Source: Aspidiotus rigidus | Taxonomy: Eukaryota; Arthropoda; Insecta; Hemiptera; Diaspididae | DNA length: 64,000 nucleotides | Assembly (NCBI GenBank): GCA_035079385.1 | Contig: JAVHKY010000008.1 | Location: forward strand, 4,076,001-4,140,000 | Reading direction: 5' to 3' | Shown: in pieces, positions 34,700 to 47,300 of the stretch | Layout of the letters: each line of letters opens with the position of its first letter | How positions within the stretch are numbered: position 1 is the first letter of the stretch | The notes under the pieces: model-generated | Database searches by the model: none | Seen by the model: the letters and a program-made list of their open reading frames with translations, nothing else | What the model was told of the DNA's origin: nothing | Translations under genes and position numbers: made by a program

Positions 34700-35870
34700 G
34701 ACTCAGTTCAAAATTTCGCCATTTGCATTCGCTCGGGTGGCTCCAAGTCTAGCCGCCGGATCAGGTAATTCCTCACCTCCTGTTTTACAACTTCTTCGAA
34801 TTCCAGTTCACAACATTCTCTTTGATTCCACTCCAAATCGTTCTACTTATCGTAATACTTTCAACAACATGCTCTCCTTTGTGACCCATTCCCTTCTCTG
34901 AAAAATTCACTTCCATTGCCTAGTCCTCGATTTACACATTACCCCCTTTCGTCGTTACCTACACCCAAAATAATATAAAAACTATATCAACTCTCTGAAT
35001 AATCGACCAACCCCGTAATTTACCTCTGCCTCCTTCTAGAATTGCTTGACTCTTTTCTCAACACTACCCTTTGTTTCATAGGTGGATCCAAAATCGAAAC
35101 GAAGTCGATTTTTCGTTTTCAATTGGCGACAAAATCTAACCTCATCGATACCGCAAATCCATATCAATTTTAACAGCCAAAGTCCGAGCCCTTCAATGCT
35201 TACATACAATACTAATCCTTGCCTTCCCACCAAACCGCACTTTTCTGATCGCCACTCACTCCTTATCCGCCTTAACGCGGCAATTCGCAATGTATACTCT
35301 ACACACTCGCGTATCTCACGCATCCATTCTCTCCTCATAACTCTTTCCTTCGCTCATTACGACATAACTTTCATCTGGGTCCCCAGCCATACCGGGATCC
35401 AAGTTAATGAAGGAGTCGATTTGGCCGCCAAAGATACCACAAAACTTCCACAAATCAACTCTTTTCTTCTTCGCACTAAAAATGATTTCACCCATGCCAT
35501 CCATCTTAAAATCACGGACGAATGGATAACATTCTGGCAAACTCATATCTCATCAAACGAATCATCCCAATTAAAACCATTACCATTCGTGTGGGCTTCG
35601 TCGTACCAAGAATCCCGCCGTCACGAAATTCTAGCACACGTCTCCGAATTGGTCGGTTACGTGCGAATCACACACGCCCACCTTCTTTCCAAGCTTTTCC
35701 CGCTCCCATACGAATTTTGTAGCCTCGACTCCCCCCTCACAGTCACCTACATTTTCGCAGGCCTATCTTCAGCCTCTCTCCGCCACACCCACCAAATTTC
35801 ACCACCCGTCAAAACAATTCTCGCCGATAACCAACATCATCTCTTATCTTAAGCAGCAAATTCGATTCAT
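34700..35870 (+). mobile_element. Decayed LINE (jockey-superfamily) fragment with RNase H
   Basis: The plus-strand frame ending at 35852 contains YDITFIWVPSHTGIQVNEGV and DLAAKD, the RNase H core of jockey/I/R1-type elements. Before it, in another frame, is TDGSKIET, the start of RNase H. After it come SRNSSTRLRIGRLRANHTR and ESRRHEI in separate frames, matching the TRLRIGHTRLTH tail. The frame changes show it is dead. The fragment at 3593-4066 looks like a relative in opposite orientation. Confidence 0.8.
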
Positions 35871-36530
35871 CATCAAGCTCATAACCCGAGTGCAGTGAAA
35901 AGAATGAAATTTAAAAACTGAATTTTCTGGCAGAGCCAAATAAACGAAGGTCACGTTTCATGTCTACTAGTGAATAGCCCCATTTATATTGTAAGGCCAC
36001 GGCTGCTCTAGGATGAAATTATAGGCTGGCTCCTTTGTAAATTTCTCTCACAGAGGGTTGCTGGACCAATATAGGCGCGGTGTGCTGTCACGTTTTTGGT
36101 ATGATACATTTTGACATGTCTTCCTTACGAGGGGCGAAGGAGAGGTGGATTAATAAAGACGTGGCGAACTGTAAGTTGGGCTATCTCGCCCGTGGGAGGG
36201 GGGGCTCACTCGCTCCGCTCGTTCGTTCCCGTTCATGGATTATTATAGGCGCGGTGTACTGTAAGATAAGCTATCTATCCTCATACGGATATCAACATTA
36301 GTGCCGTCATTAGCTCGTGACGTATAACCCTCCATGATAGATGTCTGTTACGTCATCATCAGTAGCCGTGACGGCTGCCTGGTCGCTCACTCCTCGAGTA
36401 AGCCTCTCAACATTCTCCATCGTACTAGGTCTATACTACTCGATTCTCTCTCATACCAGGCCTCCGGGTCACGGCTGATGACGTCATACTTGCAGATTTC
36501 AGAATTGGGGTATTATTTCTTAGTTCAGGG
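35871..36530. repeat. Short repeated motifs after the LINE fragment
   Basis: TATAGGCGCGGTGT(G/A)CTGT occurs at about 36071 and 36245. CTCGCTCCGCTCGTTCG near 36210 recurs near 40240. TTTTCTGGCAGAGCCAAATA near 35921 recurs near 40062 with one change. These shared words suggest two copies of one composite repeat at 35.9-36.5 kb and 40.0-40.3 kb. Confidence 0.6.
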
Positions 36531-37345
36531 GTGAGAATCTTTATTATTTTTTAAGCGGTTCTTCTTGGTTTCGGTTCTTGGGCCACATTGCAGGATCCGG
36601 ATCTTCACGGTTCCAATTCTTGGCTCAGATTCCAAGATCCGGTTCTTTTTGGTTCCAGCTCTTGGCCCAGATTTCAGGTTCCGGTTCTTGGGCCAGATTT
36701 CAAGATCCGGTTCTTTTTGGTTCCGGTTCTCTGGCCAAAAAAATAACGGTTCTGGAACCGGTTTTTGTTTTGGTTCCCCATTCAACCGGCACCCTGTCCT
36801 CCCCAGGGGTGAGAACCTATATTATTTTTTCAACAGTTCTTCTTGATTCCGGTTCTTGGGCCACATTGCAGGATCCGGTTCTTCACGGTTTCGATTCTTG
36901 ACCCAGATTTCACGATCCGGTCCTTCTCGGATCTGGGTCTTTGGCCAGATTCAGGATCTGGTTCTCCTTGGTTCTGTTCTTGAGCCAGGTTCCGAGATCC
37001 GGTTCCTTTCGGTTCCGGTTCTTTGGACAAAAAATAACGGTTCTGAAACCAGTTTCTGTTTTGGTTCCCGGTTCTGTCGGTACCCCTGTCCACCCCCACA
37101 GGTGAGAATCTTCATTATTTTCTAAACGGTTCTCCTCGGTTCCGGTTCTTGGGCCACATTGCATGATCCGGTTCCTCACGGTACCGATTCTTGGTCCAGA
37201 TCTCAAGATACGGTTCTTTTTGGTTCCAGTTTTTGGCCCAGATTTCAGGATCCAGTTCTTTTCGGTTCCGGTTCTTTGGACAAAACAATAACGGTTCTGG
37301 GACCGGTTCCTGTTTTGATCCCCGGTTCCGGTTTTCCTGCCTTAG
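36530..37345. repeat. GGTTCCGGTTC-rich tandem array, three units of about 278-293 bp
   Basis: GGCCACATTGCAGGATCCGG occurs at about 36581 and 36859, and with one change at 37152. Each unit also contains several sub-repeats of about 40 bp (GGTTCTTGGCCCAGATTTCA) and an AATAACGGTTCTG(G/A) element followed by CGGTTCC near its end. Units are separated by GGGTGAGAA. Because the sub-repeat avoids stops, several frames on both strands are open (for example repeated GSGS and EPEP). I regard these frames as by-products rather than genes. Confidence 0.9.
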
Positions 37346-38337
37346 TCCACATTATACTGGCCTATACAGTATACTGAACTATACTAGACGTACTGTTAGC
37401 CTTCATGAAACCAGACCTAACATGACCCATACATACAGCAGTATAAAAGCCTACATTAAACCACTTATAGATTGCAAGGATGAGGGGAAGTGAATTGAAC
37501 TCGCAAATTTCAGAATTACGCACAGAGTGACAGTTGATGACATCACCTGCTGATGGAGTCATAGCTGGTGGAGGCCTCAGGGTCACGATTGATGACATGA
37601 TTGTATGGACCAATAGTAGGAAGAGAAGGGATACAGGAAACAGGATTATTAGGTCCTACATCTAGTATGGAGGAGGCGACCTAATATCAGCCTAGTATAG
37701 AATTAGTATTGCTTTATACTAGGGTTTTGGAGCCCTTCTTTGCCTTCTACTGTATACGTAAAGATCTACTATAAGTCAAAGAAAAGTATGGTCATAAAAC
37801 CAGACGTATGGACGTAAATTTCAGAGTCAGGTGGGAAGGTCAGATATGAAACATGTCAAAAAATCTCAGGCGAAAAACTCACATTATTCTTGGCTATAAT
37901 CCGTTTCATATTCCTGACCCTGTTGGTGGAGGATCCATTCGACATTTGTTAAAACCTATCATTCAAATTTGCGTATCCCTTTTCGATCGTGAACGGAAGT
38001 CGAAGTTTAGTCGCACAATTTACATTACAACTTCTACTGTTGAAAATTATGATGAGTTTTTGCGCTAATGCGGTTGATGAATGATGTATCGTGTCTACGT
38101 CCAGTCGAACTGAGAAAAGAAGACACTATATTTTTTAGTTACCTATACTATGATTCGCACTAGACCAAGTGCTTGTCGGTTTAACACGATAATGTCTGGA
38201 CCATCAATTTTTTATGTATCGAATCGTTTGAAATTATTTCCGTGTGTATTTTTCCGTTACAGATGGACGTGAGCTGAATAAGCGAATTTGTTGAACTAAT
38301 ATAGATTCATTTGTCAGACCGTCATCTGGAATTCGAA

Positions 38338-41300
38338 ATGACCGAAGAAATTGCGTTCGCCGATTGGTCGAAAAAATTAGAACGTTCGGGTAATAGCAAT
38401 GATCTGACTGATGAAAGTAACACGGAACAAGGTACCAACAGTTGGCTTCCTGCGTACGGATTTTATCAACCTTCAACTGCTATTCACCCAACTTTATTAC
38501 AAAATAAAAATCTGGAATTTTACTCGAACGGTACGTATATATTCTGTTCATTTGAGAACGCGAGAAGGGAAAATATTTGAATGTAATCCTACTTTGCTGG
38601 TTAGGCACCAGTGCTCGAAAATGTAGGCCTATAGAATCGTCAAAATTTGACATTCTCAAATTTTGTACCTACTTGAGAAATTAAAAAACTTATCGCTTTC
38701 AGAAGGTTACTTATATTTCCAATGTTATAGAAGTTGATAAGTTTCAGCGATTCTCAATTTTCATGCGAGAAAATTTAAGCTTGAGTATACAGTTTTTTGT
38801 TTTATCTGTCGCCCAAGTAAATCCGTATCATAATTTTTTATTCGCTCGACTCCCAAGCAAGTAACTTTCGTATTATTTACGTAATGCTATCGCACGATTC
38901 AAGTACCCGTGAATGAAGTGCGCCGTACTTTATTAGAAATACTGAGCACGAACAGAATTACTGAAATGCCATTCCCACGCTCATAAACACAATTCTTGTA
39001 ACATTGTGCTGCTTATTAAACCCGAGCTTGTGTGCGGGTGAGGTACTCGTTCATTCCAAAACGATATTTATCATGTTTTAACTACTATTTGTTCGCTCGA
39101 AAATAGTTGTGTGCGAAGGTGTAGGTACTTCTCTTTTTTCCTATCAATAAATATATATTCGATTCATTCGAGTGTCGAGAATTATACAATATATTGAATG
39201 ATCAGGCCACCATCCACGAATGTTCTATCGTCACTAAAGAAAAATGTTAACAAGAAGCTTTCAAAATGATGTAATACGCGTACGCATTGTTGAAAGCGTT
39301 CAATTGTGGGAAATTATGCATTTTTTTTTATGAACACAGTTGGGTATCACCTAGTGGAAAATGAACGTATAAATCACAATTTTAATCCTTGATTGTTTAC
39401 ATTTCGCCTATTCCAGGCAAAACTCATTATTCTCTTGTCAGAATTTATGGAAACAATGGATGAAATTTGAGGAAAAACACTCAAATAGCTTATGTATAAT
39501 ACGAGTCTTCTTTAATTAGAAGTGGCCGAAAAGGTATCTGGAGTAGAAACCAAGATGCGTGAAATTCTTCTCGTCGAGCGAGTTATGGAAAAAAAGTGCA
39601 CAATATACAAAGAGATCATTAGTATACGAATTAATTGTTTGTAGAAAGAGAGAACACTAGTGTATAGACTTCATGATTCAAAATTGCAGGTGTCGTGTAG
39701 TCAAGATTGTCATTGTTTGATATTCTTGCATTCTTTTCTGATCGGAATACAGTCATGGAGTTCGTCTCGTATGTGGTAATAATCGTAAGTTATTTTCGAG
39801 GACGCTTTCTCACAATGTAATGAGAATTTTGTTACTCGTGGGTAATTATATCGCATTTATTGTGATTATGTATTACAACATTCATTTCTTAGAGATACTG
39901 TGTAAAGAAATATCTCTAATATTAAATTGAACGATCTAAACCATAATTTGGCGAGTGAGTTGACAGGAAGTCGCATAATTGAAGATCAGAAATTGCATAG
40001 AAATCTCGGATAAAATTTAAAAAAAAAAAATAAATAAATACATAAATACATAAAAATTTTCTGGCATAGCCAAATAAATGAAAATCATGTTCCATGTCTT
40101 TTATATTTTATCATCAGTCATCTTGAAATATTTCAGTCTAGGCTTCTACTAGGTCAAGTGTTCGTGAGATATTATTCGTTTACCCCTTTACCTATCTTGG
40201 CGTCGTATAAGTCTTCTATGAGAAATATGAGGTAGCGCGAACTCGCTCCGCTCGTTCGCCCCCTGTCTCGCTGTTGTATTGGAATGGTATGAGACAATTC
40301 AAGTCTAGGGGACTTGGAAAAATTTCGACTATCCAGCCATATATGATAGGAAGAGGGACTTAGAAAATTTTCTAATTATTAATTATATTAATTATTTATT
40401 TATTTATTTAATTATTAATTAATTAATTAATTATTTATTATCATTACGCGGGGCGTACTCGCGAATTTTTGAATCACCCACGGGGTAGAGATTTTCTAAT
40501 TATTAATTATATTAATTATTTAATCATTTATTTATTTATTTATTTATTTAATTATTTAATTATTAATTAATATAATTATTTATTATCATTACGCGGGGTG
40601 TACTCGCGAATTTCTGAATCACCCACGGGGTAGAGATTTTCTAATTATTAATTATATTAATTATTTAATCATTTATTTATTAATTATTTAATTATTAATT
40701 AATATAATTATTTATCATCATTACGCGGGGTGTACTCGCGAATTTCTGAATCACCCACGGGGTAGAGATTTCTCTTGACGGGGGGTGGGGGGGGGGGTGT
40801 ACTCGCGAGTTTCAAAATCGGGGTCCGGCGAGAGAAAAGACATGGAACATGTCAAAATCATTTGATGATAATCTTCTCATTGCAAGAAATTAAGAGTGAA
40901 AGTAAATTGGCTGTCGAGTGCAATTTAACAGGAAACCTGCTCTTTGGGGGGGGATATTTTGAGGAATTTGCCGTGCGCCGTGTGATGTCCAGCAAAAACT
41001 GACCTACCCAAATTTTTCCAAATTTCTATCTTAAGCTGGACTTGGAAGATTTCCACTCCTTAGATTTTTTCAAGTACCCTTCCTATAGTTAGGTGAGATT
41101 AGACTTTGCCCTCCTGTCAAGTTAGGTTGTCGGGGCGGCACAGGGAACCTGTTTTATCAGGAGGTAAGTTGAATAAAAATGACGGGCGTCGTCCGCCAAA
41201 ACGTGGGACTTGAAAAAACGACGGCTTCCTTGACAAAGTCGAACGAGGAACGCAGATAATCTGTTTCATGAGTCAAATTAGATTTGGTATTGAGAATTCA

Positions 41301-44300
41301 AGGAAGCCTAGACCTAGATAAAGCTAGTATGAAGAAGGCCTAGATCTACTATAAGCCTAGTATAATATAGTTCGAGTGTCTAAAATTTTTTCGAATCTCG
41401 AGCTGTATATGATAGGTGGGGGACTTGGAAAAATTTTAAAAATTTTGATCATCGAGCTATGTATTATGATAAGTGGGGGACTCAGAAAAATTTTGAAAGA
41501 GCTCGGAGGTCGAAATTTTTCTACGTTTTTTTCCGGACGGCACACGACGGTTTTCTCAAATCTTCCCCGCCCCCCTCATAGAACAGGTTCCCTGTTCAAA
41601 TGTCGACCTTCGATCTATATATATATATATATATATATGTTAGGAGGGGATTTGAAAAAATCTTGACGTTTAAACTATATATGATGAGAAAGTGACTTGG
41701 AAAAATGTCAACCTCGGAGCTGTAAGTGATAGGAGAGAGACTGAGAAAATTTTGACTTTCAATCTGTATAATATGATGGGAGTGGAGTTTGGAATAAATT
41801 CGAATACTAAGCTGTACCTGATAGATGGAAATTTATAAAAATATAGACTTTCGAGTCAACTCCCAAGGTGGTGAGGAACAAAGTTCAATCTTTATTTACA
41901 AAAAACGAAAATAAAGAAACCCCCACAAAACAGGTTATCTGTTTGCCTCAGTTAATACAGTTGATGAAGACAATCGCGAGCAACTGAGGAAGTAGGCTGC
42001 GAGTTTTTTTCCGCGTTGGCAAAATTTCGACTTTCAAGCTTATGATAGAGGAGACAGAAAAATCTAAACTCCTAGATTAAATTCCCATTATCAAAACGAA
42101 TTCGATCATGGAACAGATTCCCTCTGTGTTCCTCGTTTAACTTCGTTTAGGATGCTCGTTTTTCTTTTAAATTGAGAAAAACTTCTCTCAAAGAACAATC
42201 AAATCAAATTTCATTATAAATTTCCATCGTTCTTAATAAAATACACCCAAATCAATCTTTTTAGATCATTTGCCTTTGTTTCTAACCGATTATCTAACCG
42301 TTCATTTTCCATTCAATAATGAGCTTGTCTATTGAGAAAAGGAGGCAGGAGCACACAGAGAAATTTTTCAGGAGAGTCCACTTTCTATTTTCAAAGAAAA
42401 AAAGATATGCAAAAAAATTGTGTTTTTCAATCTCTGTATACAGAACAGGCTGTCTTTTTTAAAATACAAATTTCTTCATTCCGGAAACAAAAAAATAATT
42501 TACCTTCTCATCTACTTCCCCGTATTCGTTGTGCTCAAAGATGCCCCCTTCGATGTCCTCCTGGAAAGAGGGGCACCTGTTGGCGAGCTAGCATCGGTAG
42601 TTGGCTGATCGAATTACGGAGAAATTTTGAGCTTGGATCCCTATGTGCGAATTTTACATGAAGAAAAAAAAAAATGTCTCTTGGGACTCTGGTCTCACAT
42701 ATAATTTAAACGACTTGGAAGTATTTTGAGTTCCAATATACAAGATGTAGGGACCGCGAAGAATTTTAAAATTTTGACTTGAAAAAATTTATAGCTCCTA
42801 CTTGTACATCTATTTGTAAAGAGAAAGAGAGACTTGAAAGAAGTAGAAGTGATGATGTTTTCTTTTCAACAGACTCGGAGACATTTTGGTCCTCAAAAGA
42901 AAGTTGAGGCTTGGGGAAAAGAGAGAAAAAGATTGAATATAGCTGTGTTTTTTTTCTCTCTTGCCTCGATTGAACTACGAGTCTCCTCCCTCGTCCCAGC
43001 GCGTATACAATTCGAACATTCAAAGATCGTAAAATATTGTAAACAATCTTCTCTGGCTTTTGAAAAACAAACTTCACCGATCTACTTGGTCACTACTTTT
43101 TTGCAAGTCACCTATTACATATCACTATATTAGCCAAGAAATGTAGAGGCGATTGTAAGCGGGTAGCCCGGAAGCTCCGCGGGCTCGTGGAAAACAGCTA
43201 TTTTTGTATTTTTAGATACTCCCTGGACACTTCCTGGAAAATCATGCCGTCACAAAAGTCAGAAGCGGTAGGTGTTCGCGCTTGCAAACGTTTTCTGGGA
43301 GTACCCTTCCAATAAAATTGATAACAGATTCTTCACTAGAAGAGACTCTACTATTTGTCTTCCATCTTAAGAAATGGAAAGATGAAGAGAAGGAAAGCGA
43401 ATAGTTGTAGGACCATCAGACCGCAGTCGAAGATCATGAACCTTTGTTTAGGCATCCCTTCCTCCAGCTGCCTTCCCCGCAAACTACATAAACAGTTGAA
43501 ATTTCTTCAAGTCCCTTCCCCTCATTTATTGTATGTGGCTCGGAAGGCAAAATTTGTCCAGCTTCTCACTCTTGAAGTGTCTGGCAGGTTTGCTGCTCAA
43601 AGATACATTATGTTTGTTTGTCAGAAATCCCTGTGATGACGTCACAAATTGGCCTTCCTGTGACGTCATCTGCTGGACTGAATCTTTTATCCTAGCTTCT
43701 GTATTTAGGTATAAAGGCTTCTTAGCTTGTGTGGCCTAAGCCTGCAGAGTTTTGGCCAATGCTGTGCTTATGTTGGGCCTAAGTCTTCAGAATCTGTGCT
43801 TATGGCTCAATGATATAGTCAAGTAGTTTTCTGTGTGTATTAATACGGTATGTGGGATTGTTTATTGCCTCAAAACTGTCAATGTTTCCAAGTCCTTGAT
43901 GTAGGTCAAGGCTACGCTGCTTACCTCCTGACGTCAATAGAGAATTGAAAATCTTGGCCATACAATCTTAGCTCGTTCTGCATAGACATTGTCGTGTCAG
44001 AAAAAAGAGGTAAATATGAGGCATTGTCACTCAACAGCATTGTATTTTTTTTTCTGGACCCTCCCGTATGAAGATCTGAATCTCCGAAATTTGTCCGAGT
44101 TCTTTCTATGTAGACGTTCAGATCTCAAGATTTTGCCAATTCCTCCCGTACAACGGTTGAAGCTTATAATTTTCTGAAGTTCTTTGTTTATAAATTTTAA
44201 GAGCTCGAAATTCCTTTAAGTTCTCTCCTCTCGTGCATATAGCTTGAAAGTCGAAAATCTCAATAGGAAACCCAATGTACAAAGTTTGCCGTTTAGACAC

Positions 44301-47300
44301 CACGCAGGCTTGATTACCGACTTGGACATGATCTTGAAACGTTTTAAGCTAGTGATGAGAAGCCCGTATTGAATCAATACGGGTTTCGCAAAATTGTATT
44401 AATCTCATTACTAGTGAACATGTACCATAAAATTAAGGCATTAATCTCTCGCGGCGTTCTAAGCTCTCTTTCAGAGGAAGATAGTCTGCATTTTGATTTG
44501 GTCGTACAACTTTTTCTTAGTTGCCGTTTCAATATTGAGAGTTGCAGATTGAGGCTTTTTTAGCAGTTGTCATTATCTTTTTCGTCTCCCGGTTTCAACT
44601 CGAGGTTTCAGCCATCATCTTTTGAATAACTGTGATATCATGTAAATCGAGCACCACTCCGAACAATTGACCAGAGGAGGTGGAGGAATAAGAGTAATTG
44701 GGCTGGGACACTAGAATTGATTAAAAAGGGGAGCATTTCTACAACAATCATCTTTCAAACCAGCCCCTTTATTCTTCTCATGTTGTGAGCTGATAATTTG
44801 TTGTCTTCAATTGATGTCTTTTTGACTTGCGTTCTGAAAATGGAGAGTAAATCTCTGATTCTTGAAAATTTCAATCGTCTATGGGTTCTGTTCACAAACC
44901 GAACTTTCATTTAGTCTGTTTTCGTGCTGTCATCCATCGTTCGCATTAATCCTCTGAGCTGCTTTACATGTATATCATCAATGCGTTGATACTTTTTAGG
45001 CTAGTTTATTGTTTGTACATGCACGTGGTTTAAATTCTGTAGTAGATTTTGCTATCCAAATAAATAACGAACGGAATCACGGATGCGACGTTATTACGAT
45101 TAAATGCATGAATAAAAATTATTCGAGAGCTACGTGTTTACAAATTATAGTTTGGTATATCTGGTATAATTAATTATGTTTCCTCTGCGTTACTTTTTTA
45201 TTTTTCGATCTGACCCCTTTATATCATAGGAATTATTACGTTATTTGAATATTCGAGTGCAATGCGTTGCGTTGTGTCGTAAATTCACGTGAATTAGAAC
45301 ATTATAAATCACATAATGTATGTAAAATGGGCAACAAAGAAAAACCTTCCTACAGTAATTAAATCTGTGAGGCCCTTCACTCATGCTATAAAACCACTGC
45401 ACCATGGATAAAATTACTCCTCTTCAACCAACTTCCGCGCTGCCTCCCATTTCTTGTAGCACTTGTCGAGAAATTTAAAAAATTGAACGAAGACTAATTA
45501 CCTAATTTCAATTTTTAAAGACCTAACTTACAGCACCCATCGATGGCTTATTAGTTTCGACTGCATTTTACCGTTGCAAAAAAAAATCTGCTGAGATAAA
45601 ACCACCTTCTGATGCGGCATCTTGCAAATTGTAATTTTTAATCAGATTTTCTGAAAATATTTGATCATCAGTTTGTTTTTGTTTTTTTTTTCTTCTTCAT
45701 TTTACAGAAATGGGTGAAGCTAATTGCTCTAGTAATTTATTGTTGGAGACAATCATGGAAGAAACTTCGGACGATTTAAGAAGCGAGACTTCCGAATCAG
45801 AATACAACTCCGGTTTGCTTACTGATTCTGTATCTACAGTGATTCATGTGTCCTCTTACAGAGAGGGTCATAAGTATAGAAGTAAGTTATCTTTACGTAT
45901 CATATTCTGTTTCATGTCTATGCATTTATTTTTGGATATGATTCACTGATGGAAGTCAGGAACAAGTGATTGATTATGTTTGATGGTTTAAGCCATATTT
46001 TTCATCCTTAAATGAAACCAGAAAGCTTCACAAAGGAGATCTATAGTGTTCGAGATTCTGTACTTTTTTCTGTCCTCATATTCTCTCTTTCTTCTGCCTT
46101 AAACCCTTTTTTATCATTACTTTTTGTGTATTGTATTACGAGAGTAATATTTATATCTCGGCAGTGCAAAATGTTTGTTAGAAAGAGACGGAGAGAATTG
46201 TCAGTCATTGTACCAACGGATGAAGTAGATTAAATTATATATGGGAAATTGAGTGCGTACAAATGATCCCCGATCCAACAGTTCAGACTTCTATCCTTCT
46301 CAACCATCAAATTTTAATCCATTGTTTCAGGAGATAGAGAAGCGTATTGGAATAGCAAAAAAGATCACGAAATAAATACAGATCCCGGCGTTCAGGATGA
46401 TGACGACGAGGACGACGATGACGAAGATGATTTTACCGATGAGGATGAAGACCAATCAAGTGAAACAGAAGATGAGTCGGACGGAGATGTTGAACGCATC
46501 TCCATGAATGAAACATTCCCGTCCTCCAGAACAAACAGTTTATTGCAATTTGAAAATCTCGAAAAGCACTACGAAACTATTTTTCGTTCTCAGAGAAACT
46601 TGCCCTCAGAAAATGGCGCTTTCGATGCGTCTAATTCGTACAGCAACAGAAATTCGCGTTTGTGGCAATTCAGAAGTACTTCGCAGCCGGAGAATTTGAA
46701 TAATTCGCGGGATATCGATGATGACAACGATTCTAGCAGTATATCTTCCTCGTGTACGTCCAGTAGTAGCGAAATGGTCAGCTCAGACGAGATTCTAAGC
46801 TCGTCTTATAGTTCTATGAGACACGATTCGCTGACTGCTAAACAAAGTTTGCGTTCGTCTAGAAGTATGGATAGCCTAACTTCGTTGCATCAAAAATATG
46901 ATAATAAAGATCAGAATTTGCTCCACAGCTGCGAGTTGTCGCAAAGTTTGAACGAAGGCATTTCAAAATTAGACGAACACAAAGACGATATACCAGCGCC
47001 GGCGCGTAGTATTTATAAAACTATGGAATGTCTGAGCGAAATGTCGGATAAAGCTGCGTACAAAGACGATTCAGCGGTGATTCTCAAGAAAGAAGATGTC
47101 GCAGGTGTCGACGAACCCGATCGAGTTGAGCCCAGACGATCTGCGGAAAATTTGAGTGAAGATAGTGGATTTGGAGACCATGTAACGGCGCGAACAAAAA
47201 ATCAAGAAGATTTGAGCGCAATAAACAAAGGCCCAAATGCCTCCATAAGCGTAGCTGCCACTTTTACAACGACCGATACTCCACCCATCACTACCATTAT

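Noticed and set aside
36525..37206. Several 70-107 codon frames with GSGS, EPEP and RTGTE repeats
   Set aside because: All arise from the stop-poor GGTTCCGGTTC array and exist in many frames at once, so they do not indicate a gene.
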